Origin: Larix kaempferi
Lineage: Eukaryota; Streptophyta; Pinopsida; Pinales; Pinaceae
Length of the DNA: 64,000 bases
Direction: 5' to 3'
Assembly: GCA_027924585.1 (NCBI GenBank)
Contig: BSBM01000646.1
Coordinates: forward strand, 741,501 to 805,500
The position numbers and the translations under genes were made by a program. The notes under the pieces are model-generated. The model was not told the origin of the DNA. It made no database searches and saw only the letters and a program-made list of their open reading frames with translations. Below are positions 1-11,088 of this stretch, piece by piece (the stretch's first letter is position 1; each line of letters opens with the position of its first letter).

Positions 1-648
1 GATTCTTTTGGTGGTTTATGGAATCTCCAACACATCAATCTCTCAGAATGCCACGATTTGAAGAGGCTGCCGGATACCATTGGTAATTTAATGCGTCTCC
101 AACACATCGATCTGCGGGGCTGTCATAATTTGAAGAGGCTACCAAATTCTTTTCGTAATTTATGGGATCTCCGATATATCAATCTCTCCGGTTGCTACGA
201 TCTGTTGAAGCTGCCAGATTCCTTCGGTAATTTAAGATACCTCCAACACATTGATCTGCAGGGGTGCCACAATCTGGAGAAGCTGCCAGATTCCTTTGGT
301 GATTTAATCAATCTCCAACACATCAATCTCTCAAATTGCTATGATTTGCAAAGTCTGACAGATTCCTTTGGTGATTTAACAAACCTAGAACACATCGATC
401 TCTCGGGGTGCCATAATTTGGAAAGCCTGCCAGATTCCTTCAGGAATTTAATCAAGCTTAAATATCTTGCTGCGGAGGGTTGCTCTAATTTAACCATTGA
501 AAAAACACTGGAATTATCAGCAGGATTAGAAGTGGCACAACAAGAGTGCCTGCAGCAATTATATTTGAGTGATGAAGAGCATCAAAAAAGGAAGAGAGAG
601 AGAGCAACATATGAAAAAAGGTTCATGGAGCAATTCTATTTGAGTTGA
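1..648 (+). CDS. 3' end of an LRR disease-resistance-like gene (5' truncated by window)
   Basis: The frame is open from base 1 to a TGA at 646-648, so the gene begins outside the window; the first internal Met (58) is not a real start. It encodes about seven leucine-rich repeats of 24 residues (72 bp) close to LPDSFGNLxxLQHIDLSGC, then a charged tail rich in Lys, Arg and Glu. This repeat type is found at the C-terminus of plant TIR-NBS-LRR intracellular immune receptors, where it takes part in effector recognition and autoinhibition. The TIR and NB-ARC domains are not visible, so the TNL assignment is inference from repeat style. The repeats are unusually regular, which suggests recent expansion by unequal exchange. 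The tail is duplicated and the second copy is frameshifted, so the stop may be secondary. A pseudogene or a plain LRR protein cannot be excluded. Confidence 0.8.
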   Translation, partial: DSFGGLWNLQHINLSECHDLKRLPDTIGNLMRLQHIDLRGCHNLKRLPNSFRNLWDLRYINLSGCYDLLKLPDSFGNLRYLQHIDLQGCHNLEKLPDSFGDLINLQHINLSNCYDLQSLTDSFGDLTNLEHIDLSGCHNLESLPDSFRNLIKLKYLAAEGCSNLTIEKTLELSAGLEVAQQECLQQLYLSDEEHQKRKRERATYEKRFMEQFYLS

Positions 649-700
649 TGAGCATCAAAAGACGAAGAGAGAAGATATCTGAAGAAAGCATGGAGGTGTA
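556..700 (+). repeat. 75-bp tandem duplication of the LRR gene tail
   Basis: The segment starting caattatatttgag at 556 recurs with changes as caattctatttgag at 631, an offset of 75 bp (25 codons). A small indel after ttgagt in the second copy creates the TGA that ends the reading frame. In the first copy the same place reads on through Asp-Glu-Glu-His. Confidence 0.65.
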
Positions 701-3265
701 TTTGGTAATCAAAATCAAGATGTGACGTTGATAATCAGGAATAGAAGAAACTCATAGATTATAATATTGAACAGATCAAAGAGCAAAAAATAAAGTGTAA
801 GCTTTATGGCTGTAGTGTGGCTGCCAAACAGACACAAAGGATTATGTTTGAGCAGGGAGTAAAAGGTTTTGTAACGGCCAGTCACATGTTTGGATGTGTG
901 GAGTGTGATGCCTAACAATTAAATGTTTAATGAATGAAAATGTTGGTATCGCTGGCCCGACGGAGGGTTTTAGACAGAAAGATTTTGCCATCATAATGTG
1001 CTCATTAATCTGAAGTTTTGTGCCCATTAATTTGATGGTGTGATCATTATAATGGCTATTTTAAGGGTTCATACTTTGTTTTATTGAAAAGGACTTCCAA
1101 TAGATTTGATTAATGATATTTCTATAAAATTGTATTAGAGTCCTATTTTATGGAGTTACAATTGATTGGTGATATCTCTATGAAATTAGATATGGACCTT
1201 AATTTATAGAATTGGACAAATATTATACTTTTGGATTGGTTTATCAAATACATTTGATTTTTTTTATCGTAATTTAATAGATACTTTCCAAGTGAAGAAC
1301 ATTATTGACAATTGCATTACTTACTCCAACATGCTTCAACTTTCGAGATTTCACTCACATAAGATTGTAATTCTAGTTACAGAAGATTTTTTTGCTGACG
1401 AGTTTGGGTAAATGTGAGTTTGGGGAAATTGTGAGTTTGCTGACAAGATTTTGAGGACAGACAAGAGTTTGGGGAAATTGTTGGATGGTCATAGAGTCAT
1501 CATTTGCATTATGGTTTACATTAGAGTTGGATGGTCATATAACTATAATTACATTATATGTAGATATTGTTGAAATAGAGATTAGTCATTATTTGCTTTT
1601 AGTTTTCTATTTAGATTTTTAGAGTAAATACTATGTCTTTGTGCATAGATTTATCTATGCATAGAATAGAGAAATTTGAAAGTCAATCTATATGCGAACA
1701 TCACTCCGAAATTTGTTTTGCCAACCTATTTGCGAACTTCAATCCAATTTTTTTTAATCATAGACAACCCATATTCTGAAAAAATTGTGAATACAAATAG
1801 ACATCCTAGTGCCTAACAGAGTGATCTTGTTATAAGTAGTTTGCACAAGCTGTACACATACAGGTCGTACCTGTTGGTTGGAGGGTGGTGTTTGCATGGA
1901 GTCCGGTTTTTTTTTCTTTAATGGAGGTGAGACTCATCCTTGTAAGGGTATATTGGCTGGTTGGCACTGAAAATAATTCAAATTACGTCATTCTTATCAA
2001 GTGGGGTTCTATGTGAATTTAATTATATTTTCAATAATGTAATATTTTTTTTTAATGATGGGTGTTAATTAATTAATATAATTATTAATAATTATGTTAA
2101 TCAAATAAAAAAAATTGAAGGTGGATTTTGTATGTAAAATTTATGTTCGATTAACTTTCATGTAGATACAATTTCATTAATTGCATTATTTTTATACAAT
2201 TTAACAACTAATTCTTGTTATTTGTAATCACTATTTATACATAAATTTTTAATTTAATTTAACAATATAAATTATGAAAAGATAAGGAATTTACATTTAG
2301 ATTTAGGTGTTTTAGCAATTCAGTAGCACTTCCAATAGTGTAGTCTAGTTGAAATAGTGCTATCCAAACTTATGCTACCTAAATAGAGACTAAAGGAAAC
2401 CTATGGAGTTTCCCAGCTCTTAAGTGTCCAAACTCTAACAACAACAACAATAGTGACAAAACCTTGGAGTTCCAACCTTAAGGTTCTAGTTCTAGGTTAC
2501 TAAAAGACAATCATCCTCCAAGTTTCAATGTAAATAACCCCTTCTATCATCTCCAAAATCATGAAGCTCAAAATAACATAAAATAATAATATACACACCC
2601 ACATAAATAATTGGACAACCCACTTACGAAGATAAGTTTTCACAATTAATTCGATTGATATCTCATACATCTAATATAACAAAAATTCCAATTGCATTAG
2701 TTTATATTTGGTAAGAATTAAATTAATCAAATTCTAAAATTACATGCAAATGAAAGGTAATTTATACCAAATTAAAGTTGATTGACCCTAAATGAAATGC
2801 AAATTCAAAGGTAACTAATGCAAATGAAAGACTAATTATAATTATATATATTTTTAATCCTTACTTCACCCATCATGCATTAATAGGTAATGACAACAAT
2901 AATTTAATAGCCGCAACATGTACTAACTGATACTAGTGTATGCATGGTATGAGTGGCCAATGTACACATAGATTGTGTGTACTCATAACCATCACCACCT
3001 TTAATGCATAGTTCCTAAATGATCATAACCACATATGCAAGATGGTAATGCAATAAACACAACATTATACAATCTTACTAAGTCAAAATACATCAGTACC
3101 AATTGAACATGTTATACTCAAATTTATCCTTACTAAATTAAATAAATAATTTAGAGATGAAAGGAACCAAGTACACAACCAAAGTGCCATCTCTAATTCC
3201 CAAACAACATCTTTACTAGACCAAATTATCTTTCCTTCCTAACATACTTCCATCTTTTACTTCCT
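649..3265. other. AT-rich intergenic DNA, nothing recognised
   Basis: The first few hundred bases could be the 3' UTR of the LRR gene. The rest is AT-rich with stop codons in every frame. The short open frames at 715-1027 have no recognisable domain. I saw no tandem array, no tRNA and no terminal repeats. Confidence 0.5.
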
Positions 3266-3651
3266 TGTGATGCACCTGCAACAATTAATTAATAAGAATA
3301 TGCGAAATAGCAGAAATAATTGAACATAATCAACTTTTATATTGATCACGGGCCACTTCGAGGGGGCAACCTCCTTTGAGCAAGCTCAATACAATTAACT
3401 TCACCGTGCCTTCAATGACCTCAACACACACTTATATACTAAGTCTATGCCCAATACTATGAGTCAAAACCATGGGACATATAATACTACGGGACGACTT
3501 ACAAAGCATATGCGTCCAATACTATGGGTCAATACTATGGGCTAATATAAACTACGGATCAACAAATACTACGGGACCACTTACAAAGCATATGCGTCCA
3601 ACAACAATATACTAACATAGTAAAGAGAAGGGTTGACATAGGTTCCTAACA
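3266..3651 (-). repeat. A1 3' LTR (left copy)
   Basis: 386 bp, beginning tgtgatgcacctgc and ending aggttcctaaca on the plus strand. It matches 7204-7588 along its whole length. Read on the element strand it has a TATATAAG box, and in the U3 part two copies of a ~74-bp unit containing GGACGCATATGC. Confidence 0.92.
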
Positions 3652-3662
3652 TCCCCTCTCCC
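3652..3662 (-). other. A1 polypurine tract
   Basis: The plus strand reads tcccctctccc, so the element strand carries GGGAGAGGGGA directly before the 3' LTR. This is the expected plus-strand priming site. Confidence 0.85.
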
Positions 3663-3701
3663 TTAGAAAAAGCTTTGTCCTCAAAGCTTTGGTTGGAGAA
3701 A

Positions 3702-6194
3702 TTACTGCAGAATCTGAAGGAGTGGTTCCCCGGTAGCATCCTCGGGTTGCATTTCGGGCCACTGACGCCTTTGGAGTGTCAAGGAGGATTGCTTGGAAGG
3801 CTGTAGATGAAGAAGAACCCTGTCAGCTGCGTGGAAAATGCGCTCAGAACAGTGCTGATCGACTTGTTGTTTCAGGCGAGTTCTGGCCATGTGAAGATTG
3901 TCCTGCAGAATGAGAAGAATATGATCGCGGGTGCGAAGAACCGAGTCAATTTCCTGAACCGGGGAGCTGCTAAGGGTGTATGGAAGAAGAACTGGCGGTG
4001 TTTTTCCATAGACTGCTTCATATGGTGTCCTTTGAGATGTGGTATTGTACCATCAGAGCGCTGCTAGGAAAACCATAGAAATAGTTGGCCAAAGCTGTGT
4101 AGGGATGGGAAAGGGTTTGAGCAATCCCGAAAGGAGTGTCGTTTCACCCTTGTTGACTTGGAAATTATCATCGTCAGCCACCATCTGTTGAATTGTCATT
4201 TTTAGTCCCTGCCAAAAGAAGTTACGTTGTTCCCGGTCAGACATTTTGTAGAACCCAGAGTGCCCTGTTGATGAAGAAGCATGGAGTTCATAGAAGAGAG
4301 AGCCCTGTTGAACATATTGCAACCAATTTGGAACAAGCAGAGAAAGAACTGTAAGAGAAACTGGGTCATCAATTGTGCGAGAAGGAGCATCTTCCACCAT
4401 ATTGTCCTTACCCTTCTTGTAAGTGATCACATAGGGATAACCCATGAGTTGGATAACCCATTTCAGGTGTGTTGGGGAGGAGACCCATTGTTCCCGAAAA
4501 TTTTCCAGACTCTGGAGATCAGTCTTGATGCAGAAATAATGCCCTAATAGGTATGGCTGCCACTTCTGTATGACATGCAAAATAGCCATCATTTCCTGTT
4601 GAGAGGTAGATGTGGCTAAATTCTTACCGGAAAGGTCTCTTGAAGGCAGCAAGCGCATTGGTTCAGCAAAGATACTTGCATATCTATCCAAGGAAGTAGT
4701 GGAGACTGTTGATGGGTGCATCTGAATGGAATTGAGCTGAGCGATGACACCATGTGAATTCTTCTTAAGGATTTTTTCCAGGCGATGTGAACTGATGATG
4801 CAGAGAGACCCTGGTTGTAAGCCCATAAATTTGTGTTGTGCCCCATTGACTTTAAACTGCATCCAAAGTTCAGCAAAATCCCATAAGATGGGGCCAAGTG
4901 TGCGTAACCATTGAATGCCCAAAACCACATCACATCTGCCTAAGGACAAGGCAAACATGTCAGAGCGTAGGTTATAATCTTCCATAGAGATACGCACATT
5001 GTGACACTTCCCTTTGCAAGGTAAGGTGCCCCCATTGGTAGCCATGACTTCAAAGTTGGAGCAAGGATGGACAAAACAATCAGCTTGTTTGGCAATCCGA
5101 GGGTCAATGAAGTTATGAGTGCTACCAGAATCAATGAGTATGGTAAGAGGGAGCTTCTTGAAGTATCCCCTGACCCGCATTGTTTGTGGGGTGGTGACGC
5201 TGGTTACAGCATGGAGAGAGATCTCGGGTGGGTCGTCCTGAGATGGGGTGTCAACAGGCGGGTGTTGAATGTCGACCTGATCATCTACTGTATCTGTAGC
5301 TTCTTCACCAAGTTCTAAGGCAGGCGGAGAATCCACATCCAAGAGATAGAGCTTTTGTTGAACACATCGATGTCCCCGAGTGAATTTCTCATCACAATTA
5401 TAGCAAAGCCCTTTTTCTCGGCGTGCCTGTATTTCTATTTCAGACAAATGCTTGATAGGAGTTGGTTGAGGAGAAGGCGTGATGGGAGGTCGTTGGGAAC
5501 CCATATTTCTGAAGGGAACAAAGGTGGGTTTGGAGCGTTGTTGAGCTGCGATCTTGTCCTCAGCCAGCTTAGCCAACCCTAGGACTTCCATCATTGTGTT
5601 GGGACAAAACATTTTGACCTCTGAGCGGATTTCATCCTTGAGACCACTGATAAAACAACTCCTGTAGAATTCATCGGACAATCCTTCTGTGTGATTGGCT
5701 AGTTTCTCAAATTCCGTCTGATACTCTTTCACTGTGCCAGTTTGGTGAAGTTTAGTGAGTGCTCCTGTGAAGTCGTCAAAAGAACTAGGACCAAATCGTG
5801 ACAAAAGGAGTTGGCAAAAATCTGTCCAGTTTGGCTCGGGATGAGCTTTGATGTACCAACGGTACCATTGAAGGGATTCCTGTTCCAAATGAAAGGATGC
5901 AAGTGGAACTTTCGGAACATCAAAAGTATTATGCAGACTGAAATATTGTTCTGCTTGGTATATCCATCCAGTCGGATCAGTACCATTGAAGCGAGGAAAA
6001 TCAAGGTTCGGCCCACAAAAATTGCTGGAAGAAGAGAACCCGGTGGCTGCAAAAGATTCTGGCTGTCTGGTAGTGTTCATCGCTGAATGCTGAAGATGGA
6101 GGCTGAGAAATTTTTCATCAAGATCCTGGAGTTTGGCTTGGATGGCTGCAAGTGCGTCCTCCATGGTTTTTGCTCCTGCACGGGTGACAACCAT
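3702..6194 (-). pseudogene. A1 polyprotein: gag-protease-(RT deleted)-RNase H tail-integrase remnants-chromodomain tail
   Basis: One reading frame of 831 codons, broken only by a TGA at 4053-4055. I take the start at 6194 (MVVTRAG) because A2 and A3 begin identically; an in-frame Met at 6242 is not shared. Residue order: coiled N-terminus, gag domain (~70-240), zinc-knuckle-like C264-x2-C267...H275-R-C277 of the CDEKFxxGHRC type, retropepsin with Asp355 in IDSGS, then SGKN at ~524 joined directly to an RNase H C-terminal part ending ITYKKGKDN. The integrase zinc region follows (H..H present, Cys pair lost), then a direct join from ISMxF to WYNTTS and a chromodomain-like QPEDAT motif. All RT motifs, the first RNase H Asp and the integrase DDE core are absent. 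The gag and protease parts look intact. Confidence 0.88.
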
Positions 6195-7190
6195 AACCAG
6201 GATTTTTTTTTTTCTTTCTCGGTTGACTGGGTAGGAAAACAAAAACAGAAACTACTTCAGTAAAGGAAAATCTGGACTTGGGAAAAAATCAGAAGGGTAA
6301 TTGGGGTTTGAGTAGGTTTTGGACACTGTTGGATAGACAGGGAAGCAAAAATGAGGATTTCAGAAGCGGGGTGAAAGAATGGAAAAATTTGGCAGAGGGG
6401 AACAAAGAAGCAGAATTCAGAAAGGAACTATATGGTAAAATTTGAAGGTGATTGGGTGAAATCTGAGGAAGTTATGGCAAACCCTAAAAATAGACAAATG
6501 TGGGATTTCGGGCTTTGGGAAGGGGAATTGGGGATAAGGTCCTCAGGACTGAAATATGCAGAATGGGATGACAGGGGTTCACCGAAAATTTCAAGGGAAA
6601 CAGAGTGAAAATAAGGGAGATATGGAGAAAAAACTGAATTTTATACATTTTTTTTTTTTTTTCCAGACTGGAGCAGCTACAGCTCGAAAGGGATCTGGAA
6701 CAACGCCGAATGGATTGAAAACGGTTGAATCTGGAACGGCTTGCAAAATGGATCTGAAACGGCGCAGCAGTGATCGACAATAGTTCAGCTGAAAGTAGAT
6801 ATGGACCCCAGGTATGTGCGGCCTCCTAACAGTTCAGGGGTTTCACTCAGCCACCAATGCTATCTGACGGCTTGCGTATTGGGGCAGTACCTCTCACTCC
6901 ACGGCTCAGGTAAAACTGATAACCGCTTTGCCACAAACGACAGCTCTTGGTTTACCTCATGGGTGGGAACTAGTCAATCAGGTAGGGGTCGTTGCCCTTT
7001 TCACTGGCAGGTCCTCTCAATGGGCCAGCTACTTCGGGGTTCCTGTGGTACTCTTCACAATGAGTGTTAGGGCTTATGCCCAAGTACTTCCCACAGTTAA
7101 GCGGATAGGGATTATTCCCAAATCCGAACTTGCAACAGATGCGAAAAAAAAAATTTGGCAGAAATTTCACCCAACGAGCCCAAGAAAGTG
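6195..7190 (-). other. A1 untranslated leader
   Basis: About 1 kb lies between the PBS and the gag start with no long frame on the element strand. It contains a T-rich run at 6649-6662 and repeated 14-20 bp pieces around ggatctggaa/ggatctgaaacgg. The leaders of A2 and A3 are homologous, so this is element sequence, probably carrying packaging signals (inference). Confidence 0.6.
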
Positions 7191-7201
7191 CTTTGATACC
7201 A
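7191..7201 (-). other. A1 primer-binding site (initiator Met tRNA type)
   Basis: The plus strand reads ctttgatacca, so the element strand reads TGGTATCAAAG. The canonical PBS of plant LTR elements primed by tRNA-iMet is TGGTATCAGAG; there is one mismatch. It lies 2 nt inside the 5' LTR. Confidence 0.85.
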
Positions 7202-7203
7202 GA

Positions 7204-7588
7204 TGTGATGCACCTGCAACAATTAATTAATAAGAATATGCGAAATAGCAGAAATAATAGAACAGAATCACTTTTATATTGATCACGGGCCACTTCGAGG
7301 GGGCAACCTCTTTTGAGCAAGCTCAATAAAATTAACTTCACCGTGCCTTCAATGACCTCAACACACACTTATATACTAAGTCTATGCCCAATACTATGAG
7401 TCAAAACCATGGGACATATAATACTATGGGACGGCTTACAAAGCATATGCGTTCAATACTATGGGTCAATACTATGGGCTAATATAAACTACGGATCAAC
7501 AAATATTACGGGACGACTTACAAAACATATGCATCCAACAACAATATACTAACATAGTAAAGAGAAGGGTTGACATAGGTTCCTAACA
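7204..7588 (-). repeat. A1 5' LTR (right copy)
   Basis: 385 bp, the partner of 3266-3651. It is followed by ttcct, matching the duplication before the left LTR. As the 5' LTR it would carry the active promoter: the TATATAAG box, read on the minus strand near 7370, lies ~170 bp from the PBS end. Confidence 0.92.
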
Positions 7589-7593
7589 TTCCT

Positions 7594-10294
7594 ATCCATT
7601 CCTCTGCTGGAAAATTCTAAAGTGTCAACTATATTGACCTAACCCCGAATATAACTTGTAAGTGGAAGCATCAACTAAATCAACTTAACCTACCCAACAT
7701 ACAACTAGTAGTCATTATCACAGGACTTGGGGAGCATGGCTTAACACGACCCTCCTATCAACTTTAGGTTTCAGAGGATAAATAAGGGGTAATACCCCCA
7801 CCCCTCCTAATGGACCCTAGACTAGGGTCAACACCCTATCAATAATCATAGTATGATGCTATTGTCATTTTTAGAGTTGCATTATCAAATTACTAGTTTG
7901 AGCAACCTAATTTCCTGTAAAAACATGTAATAGCTCACATATCATAGGGATGTACTGAATTAACAATCAATTCATGAGCTAATGCTTCATAGGTTACCCT
8001 TTTCTCTTTTGATGTTAACAACATCAAGGTCATTTTGGTATCGCAAATATCTGGTTATTCCCGAAACCATCTTTGTTGTTCTCTAAGCACTCTCTCGAAT
8101 TGGGTTAAGCAACACTCTACCAAACCATTGATGCCAGGCATTATAGCCACTTATTGTATTGAAGATCATGTGAGTTGTGTTGTTGAGCTGTGTGGCATGT
8201 TCATTTTGTTTCTAGTACACGTGTATTTGTTGAGAAGCAGGTGGCCTTGACACCATAACAAGGCATTCAAGTCTAGATAATAGTTGAAGAGGCATGATTT
8301 CAGCATGTTTGTAATTGAATGTTTGTGATTGCAAAGAGGTAAGACATTCTAATTTTTAACTTGAGGATCATCACTAGCAAACATTGATTTTTTTGTAAGT
8401 TCGCTTGCAAATTATGAGTCAAGTTGTTTGTAAATGGGTGCATTCTCACTTGAGATCAACATCCATCATTCTTCTGAATTTGAGATTGTTGAGTCTTAAT
8501 TGTAAAAGGGTAGAGCTGCAAGATGTTGAGTTACGGATTTGTCCATATTTTCATCACCCATCGACATATATTTCATCCCTCTTCTTCCTATTATTATCCA
8601 TTTATCATTCCATTTTCCATCCATTTGCTGCAACTGCCCGTAAAATACCATATTACTCCCATTGATGCTTTAGTGGTTAATAATGATTATTTTCCTTTAT
8701 TTTTGATGAATTGAAGACTATTATTCATAATTTTACTGATGATGGTTTGTGGAGTGATTTTTCATATTAGCAACAACATCACTCATGGTTCAAGCCTCAA
8801 AAGTTGGCATGCTAGCACACGTCCACATGGATATTCTCAACATGGTTTCATTCCTAGGATTGATTATGTGGATTTGTGATTTCAATTCGTGCTCAATTCC
8901 AACATGGCAGCTTCCAGCTCATGATCAAATGGTTCCAACCAAAAAAGTGTGCCAAATAAGAACACATTGATTTGCGTCGTGATTTGCAGGCATATGGAGA
9001 ATAATCTCAAAAATCTGGGACATGGGTTTTGTGCGTAATGGACTCAATTACCTGACTTGTGAGGAAATCGCCAAACAAAGCCATGGTTTGAGATATACAA
9101 CTAGTTCTCTAAATGTGTAATTCACAGATTTGCAGTTACGGTCAGTTTTCAAATTAGCAAATTTGTTGAAACAGATTCCAAGTTGGGAATTCGGTTCCTC
9201 ATCCTCATGAATGACTTTTATGTATAAATATTTAATCAATCTCATGGAGAAGAGGGGGGAGGAAAGAAACCAATGTTATGTTGTAGAATTTGATCCAGAC
9301 TCTGTTATAATAATTTCATTATGATAATACATGTTGGCAGTTTCTTAATTCTGGAGTTGTAGACTTTCATTGTGGAGATCCAACTTTGCTCAGTGGAGGA
9401 AAGGCCCTCTTCCCTGAGCAGATGCTGATAATGTTGATTGTAAGTGTGTGAATTTCTTTATTATTTAATTCTTGCTTTCATTCATTGTTATGATTTATCA
9501 TTGTTGTTTTCATGTTAATTTCTTTTTGATAGATCGTTGGCTAACATAGCACTTCTTTTAGACTTATGTAATTAGATCTTGCTTCATAATAATTAATTTC
9601 ATTTGAAGTGTGATTATATTTACAGTTTGGTTTCATGAATAGGTTTTAGGCTTGATTTCTTTTCAAGAAGGTGTGATCTAGTTTACAAAGAGTTTCAATT
9701 CCATACCAATAGATCAATAGTGTCAGGTAGGAATTATGCTTGCATAGATCTTGCACGATAGCTTTGAAATAAAATACTTCCTCGGGTTGATAATTTATGT
9801 TCTGGTAGCATCAGCTGTTTAATTAATTAGACAATTAATCTTCCCAACACAAGAGAGCCGTTCTCCATTTGAGTGAGTCCTTAATCACATGGAGAGAGTA
9901 AATGACTTGGTAGAGTTATTGAACACTCTACTTCTCTCCTCTGTCGACAACATTGTCATGGTCAATGAGACCACCCACACTTAGATTTGAAATTAATCAC
10001 AAGACACTCTTTAGTTTATACAACTTGAGTTTGTAGCTTCATCAAGAAGAAACACATTCTGAACTTGTTTATGTTTAGAAGAATCCTCTTTATGGTTCCG
10101 TTCAACAACCCGCATAGAGTGATGCAACTTCAGAATCACATAAGCAAATTAGTGGCACCCCATTTGAAGCAAAATAAAGTGAAGATGAAGTTATGCGTAC
10201 AAAGATTCAGATTGCACTTCTGAAGTCGATTATCATACCTTAGGAAGATATTAGCTACAACAAGCACATAACCAGTCTTGGATATGACAAGGAA
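7594..10294. other. Unassigned AT-rich DNA
   Basis: I recognise no complete gene. Short open frames (8035-8250, 8405-8665, 8785-8970) lack domains and look like chance. No terminal repeats or target duplications are visible. The last part may belong to the same retroelement remnant as the zinc-knuckle frame that follows. Confidence 0.4.
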
Positions 10295-10558
10295 GTGACA
10301 GTTCACATTCTGGATTTGTCGAAGCCAATCCAATTTCATAGTGATGGATTCCTCCATGAGAATCCATCTTCATCCATTCCAATTCATATTTTGACATGCC
10401 AACAGTGTGATCGAGTTGGCCACATGACAGATCAGTGTTTTAATCTTCATCCTTGTAACCATTATGGTAAGCACACGCATTCTTCAGGCATATGCTTCAT
10501 TTTGAACATACTTGCAAGAGAGAAGATTCAGTATGGGAAGATCGCTTCTTGGCAATAG
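10295..10558 (+). pseudogene. Retroelement gag zinc-knuckle remnant
   Basis: An 87-codon frame contains a canonical CX2CX4HX4C knuckle, CQQCDRVGHMTDQC (residues 35-48), and a second degenerate one six residues later, CNHYGKHTHSSGIC, in which the second Cys is Tyr. Paired knuckles of this kind occur at the C-terminus of LTR-retrotransposon Gag proteins, where they bind RNA. Upstream sequence gives no open gag domain and downstream no protease, so this is an isolated fragment. The Met at 10295 is only the first in frame. A cellular CCHC protein is possible but less likely in this context. Confidence 0.5.
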
Positions 10559-10902
10559 TCGTCAACACCCAAGAAGATATATATGTCATACCGGATAGTT
10601 CATTCACGAGTAGTGACACATCTTACAATTAATAGATCTTTTTCTCCTCACATTGTTCCTGATAAGGGGGGTGTTAGGAACCCATGTCAACCCTTCTATT
10701 TACCTTGTTAGTATATTGTTGTTGGACGCATATGCTTTGTAAGTCATCCCGTAGTATTTGTTGATCCATAGTTTGTATTATTGTTGTTGGACGCATATGC
10801 TTTGTAAGTCGTCCCGTAGTAATTGTTGATCCATAGTTTGTATTGGCCCATGGTTTCTATTGACACATGGTATTGACCCATGGTATTGGCACCTAGACTT
10901 AG

Positions 10903-10910
10903 TATATAAG
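10903..10910 (+). promoter_or_regulatory. TATA box in the A2 5' LTR
   Basis: TATATAAG in the LTR, conserved at the same place in A1 and A3. The transcript start is expected ~30 bp downstream (inference). Confidence 0.55.
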
Positions 10911-10997
10911 TTTGTGTTGAGACCAATGAAGGTACCGTGAAGTTATTTGTATTGAGCTTGCTCAAAGGAGGTTTCCCCCTCAAAGTGGCATGCGATC

Positions 10998-11003
10998 AAT
11001 AAA
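10998..11003 (+). promoter_or_regulatory. AATAAA polyadenylation hexamer in the A2 LTR
   Basis: aataaa about 90 bp downstream of the TATA box and 70 bp before the LTR end, the usual R-region position. It is also present in the 3' LTR (near 31300). Confidence 0.5.
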
Positions 11004-11076
11004 AATGATTCTGAGTTATGTTATTTCTGCTATCTCATGTATTCTCATTAATTAATTGTTGCAGGTTCTTCACATC

Positions 11077-11088
11077 TGGTATCAGAGC
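11077..11088 (+). other. A2 primer-binding site (tRNA-iMet type)
   Basis: TGGTATCAGAGC lies 2 nt after the 5' LTR, a perfect match to the usual plant initiator-Met PBS. Confidence 0.9.

Larger units (their letters stand above)
3266..7588 (-). mobile_element. Element A1: non-autonomous Ty3/gypsy (chromovirus-type) LTR retrotransposon
   Basis: Both ends are defined: the 5-bp duplication ttcct lies at 3261-3265 and 7589-7593, and the LTRs end in TG and CA. The element is 4323 bp. On its own (minus) strand the order is 5' LTR (7204-7588), tRNA-iMet-type PBS, ~1-kb leader, one long gag-to-integrase-tail frame, polypurine tract, 3' LTR (3266-3651). The RT block and the integrase catalytic core are missing, so it must have moved using enzymes from another element. 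The two LTRs differ at roughly a dozen sites by eye, which suggests an old but not ancient insertion. Two other copies, A2 (10672) and A3 (43876), share its structure. Confidence 0.92.
10672..11074 (+). repeat. A2 5' LTR
   Basis: 403 bp, TGTTAGGAACCC to GGTTCTTCACA. U3 contains a tandem ~70-bp duplication centred on ggacgcatatgctttgtaagtc (10732 and 10789). A TATA box and a polyadenylation hexamer follow. Confidence 0.9.

Noticed and set aside
6195-6242. Start of A1 gag at 6242
   Set aside because: The extra 16 codons are not shared by A2 or A3, which both begin at MVVTR.
8035-8970. Small plus-strand ORFs as host genes
   Set aside because: Short, no domain, biased to hydrophobic low-complexity residues, no promoter or splice pattern that I can defend.
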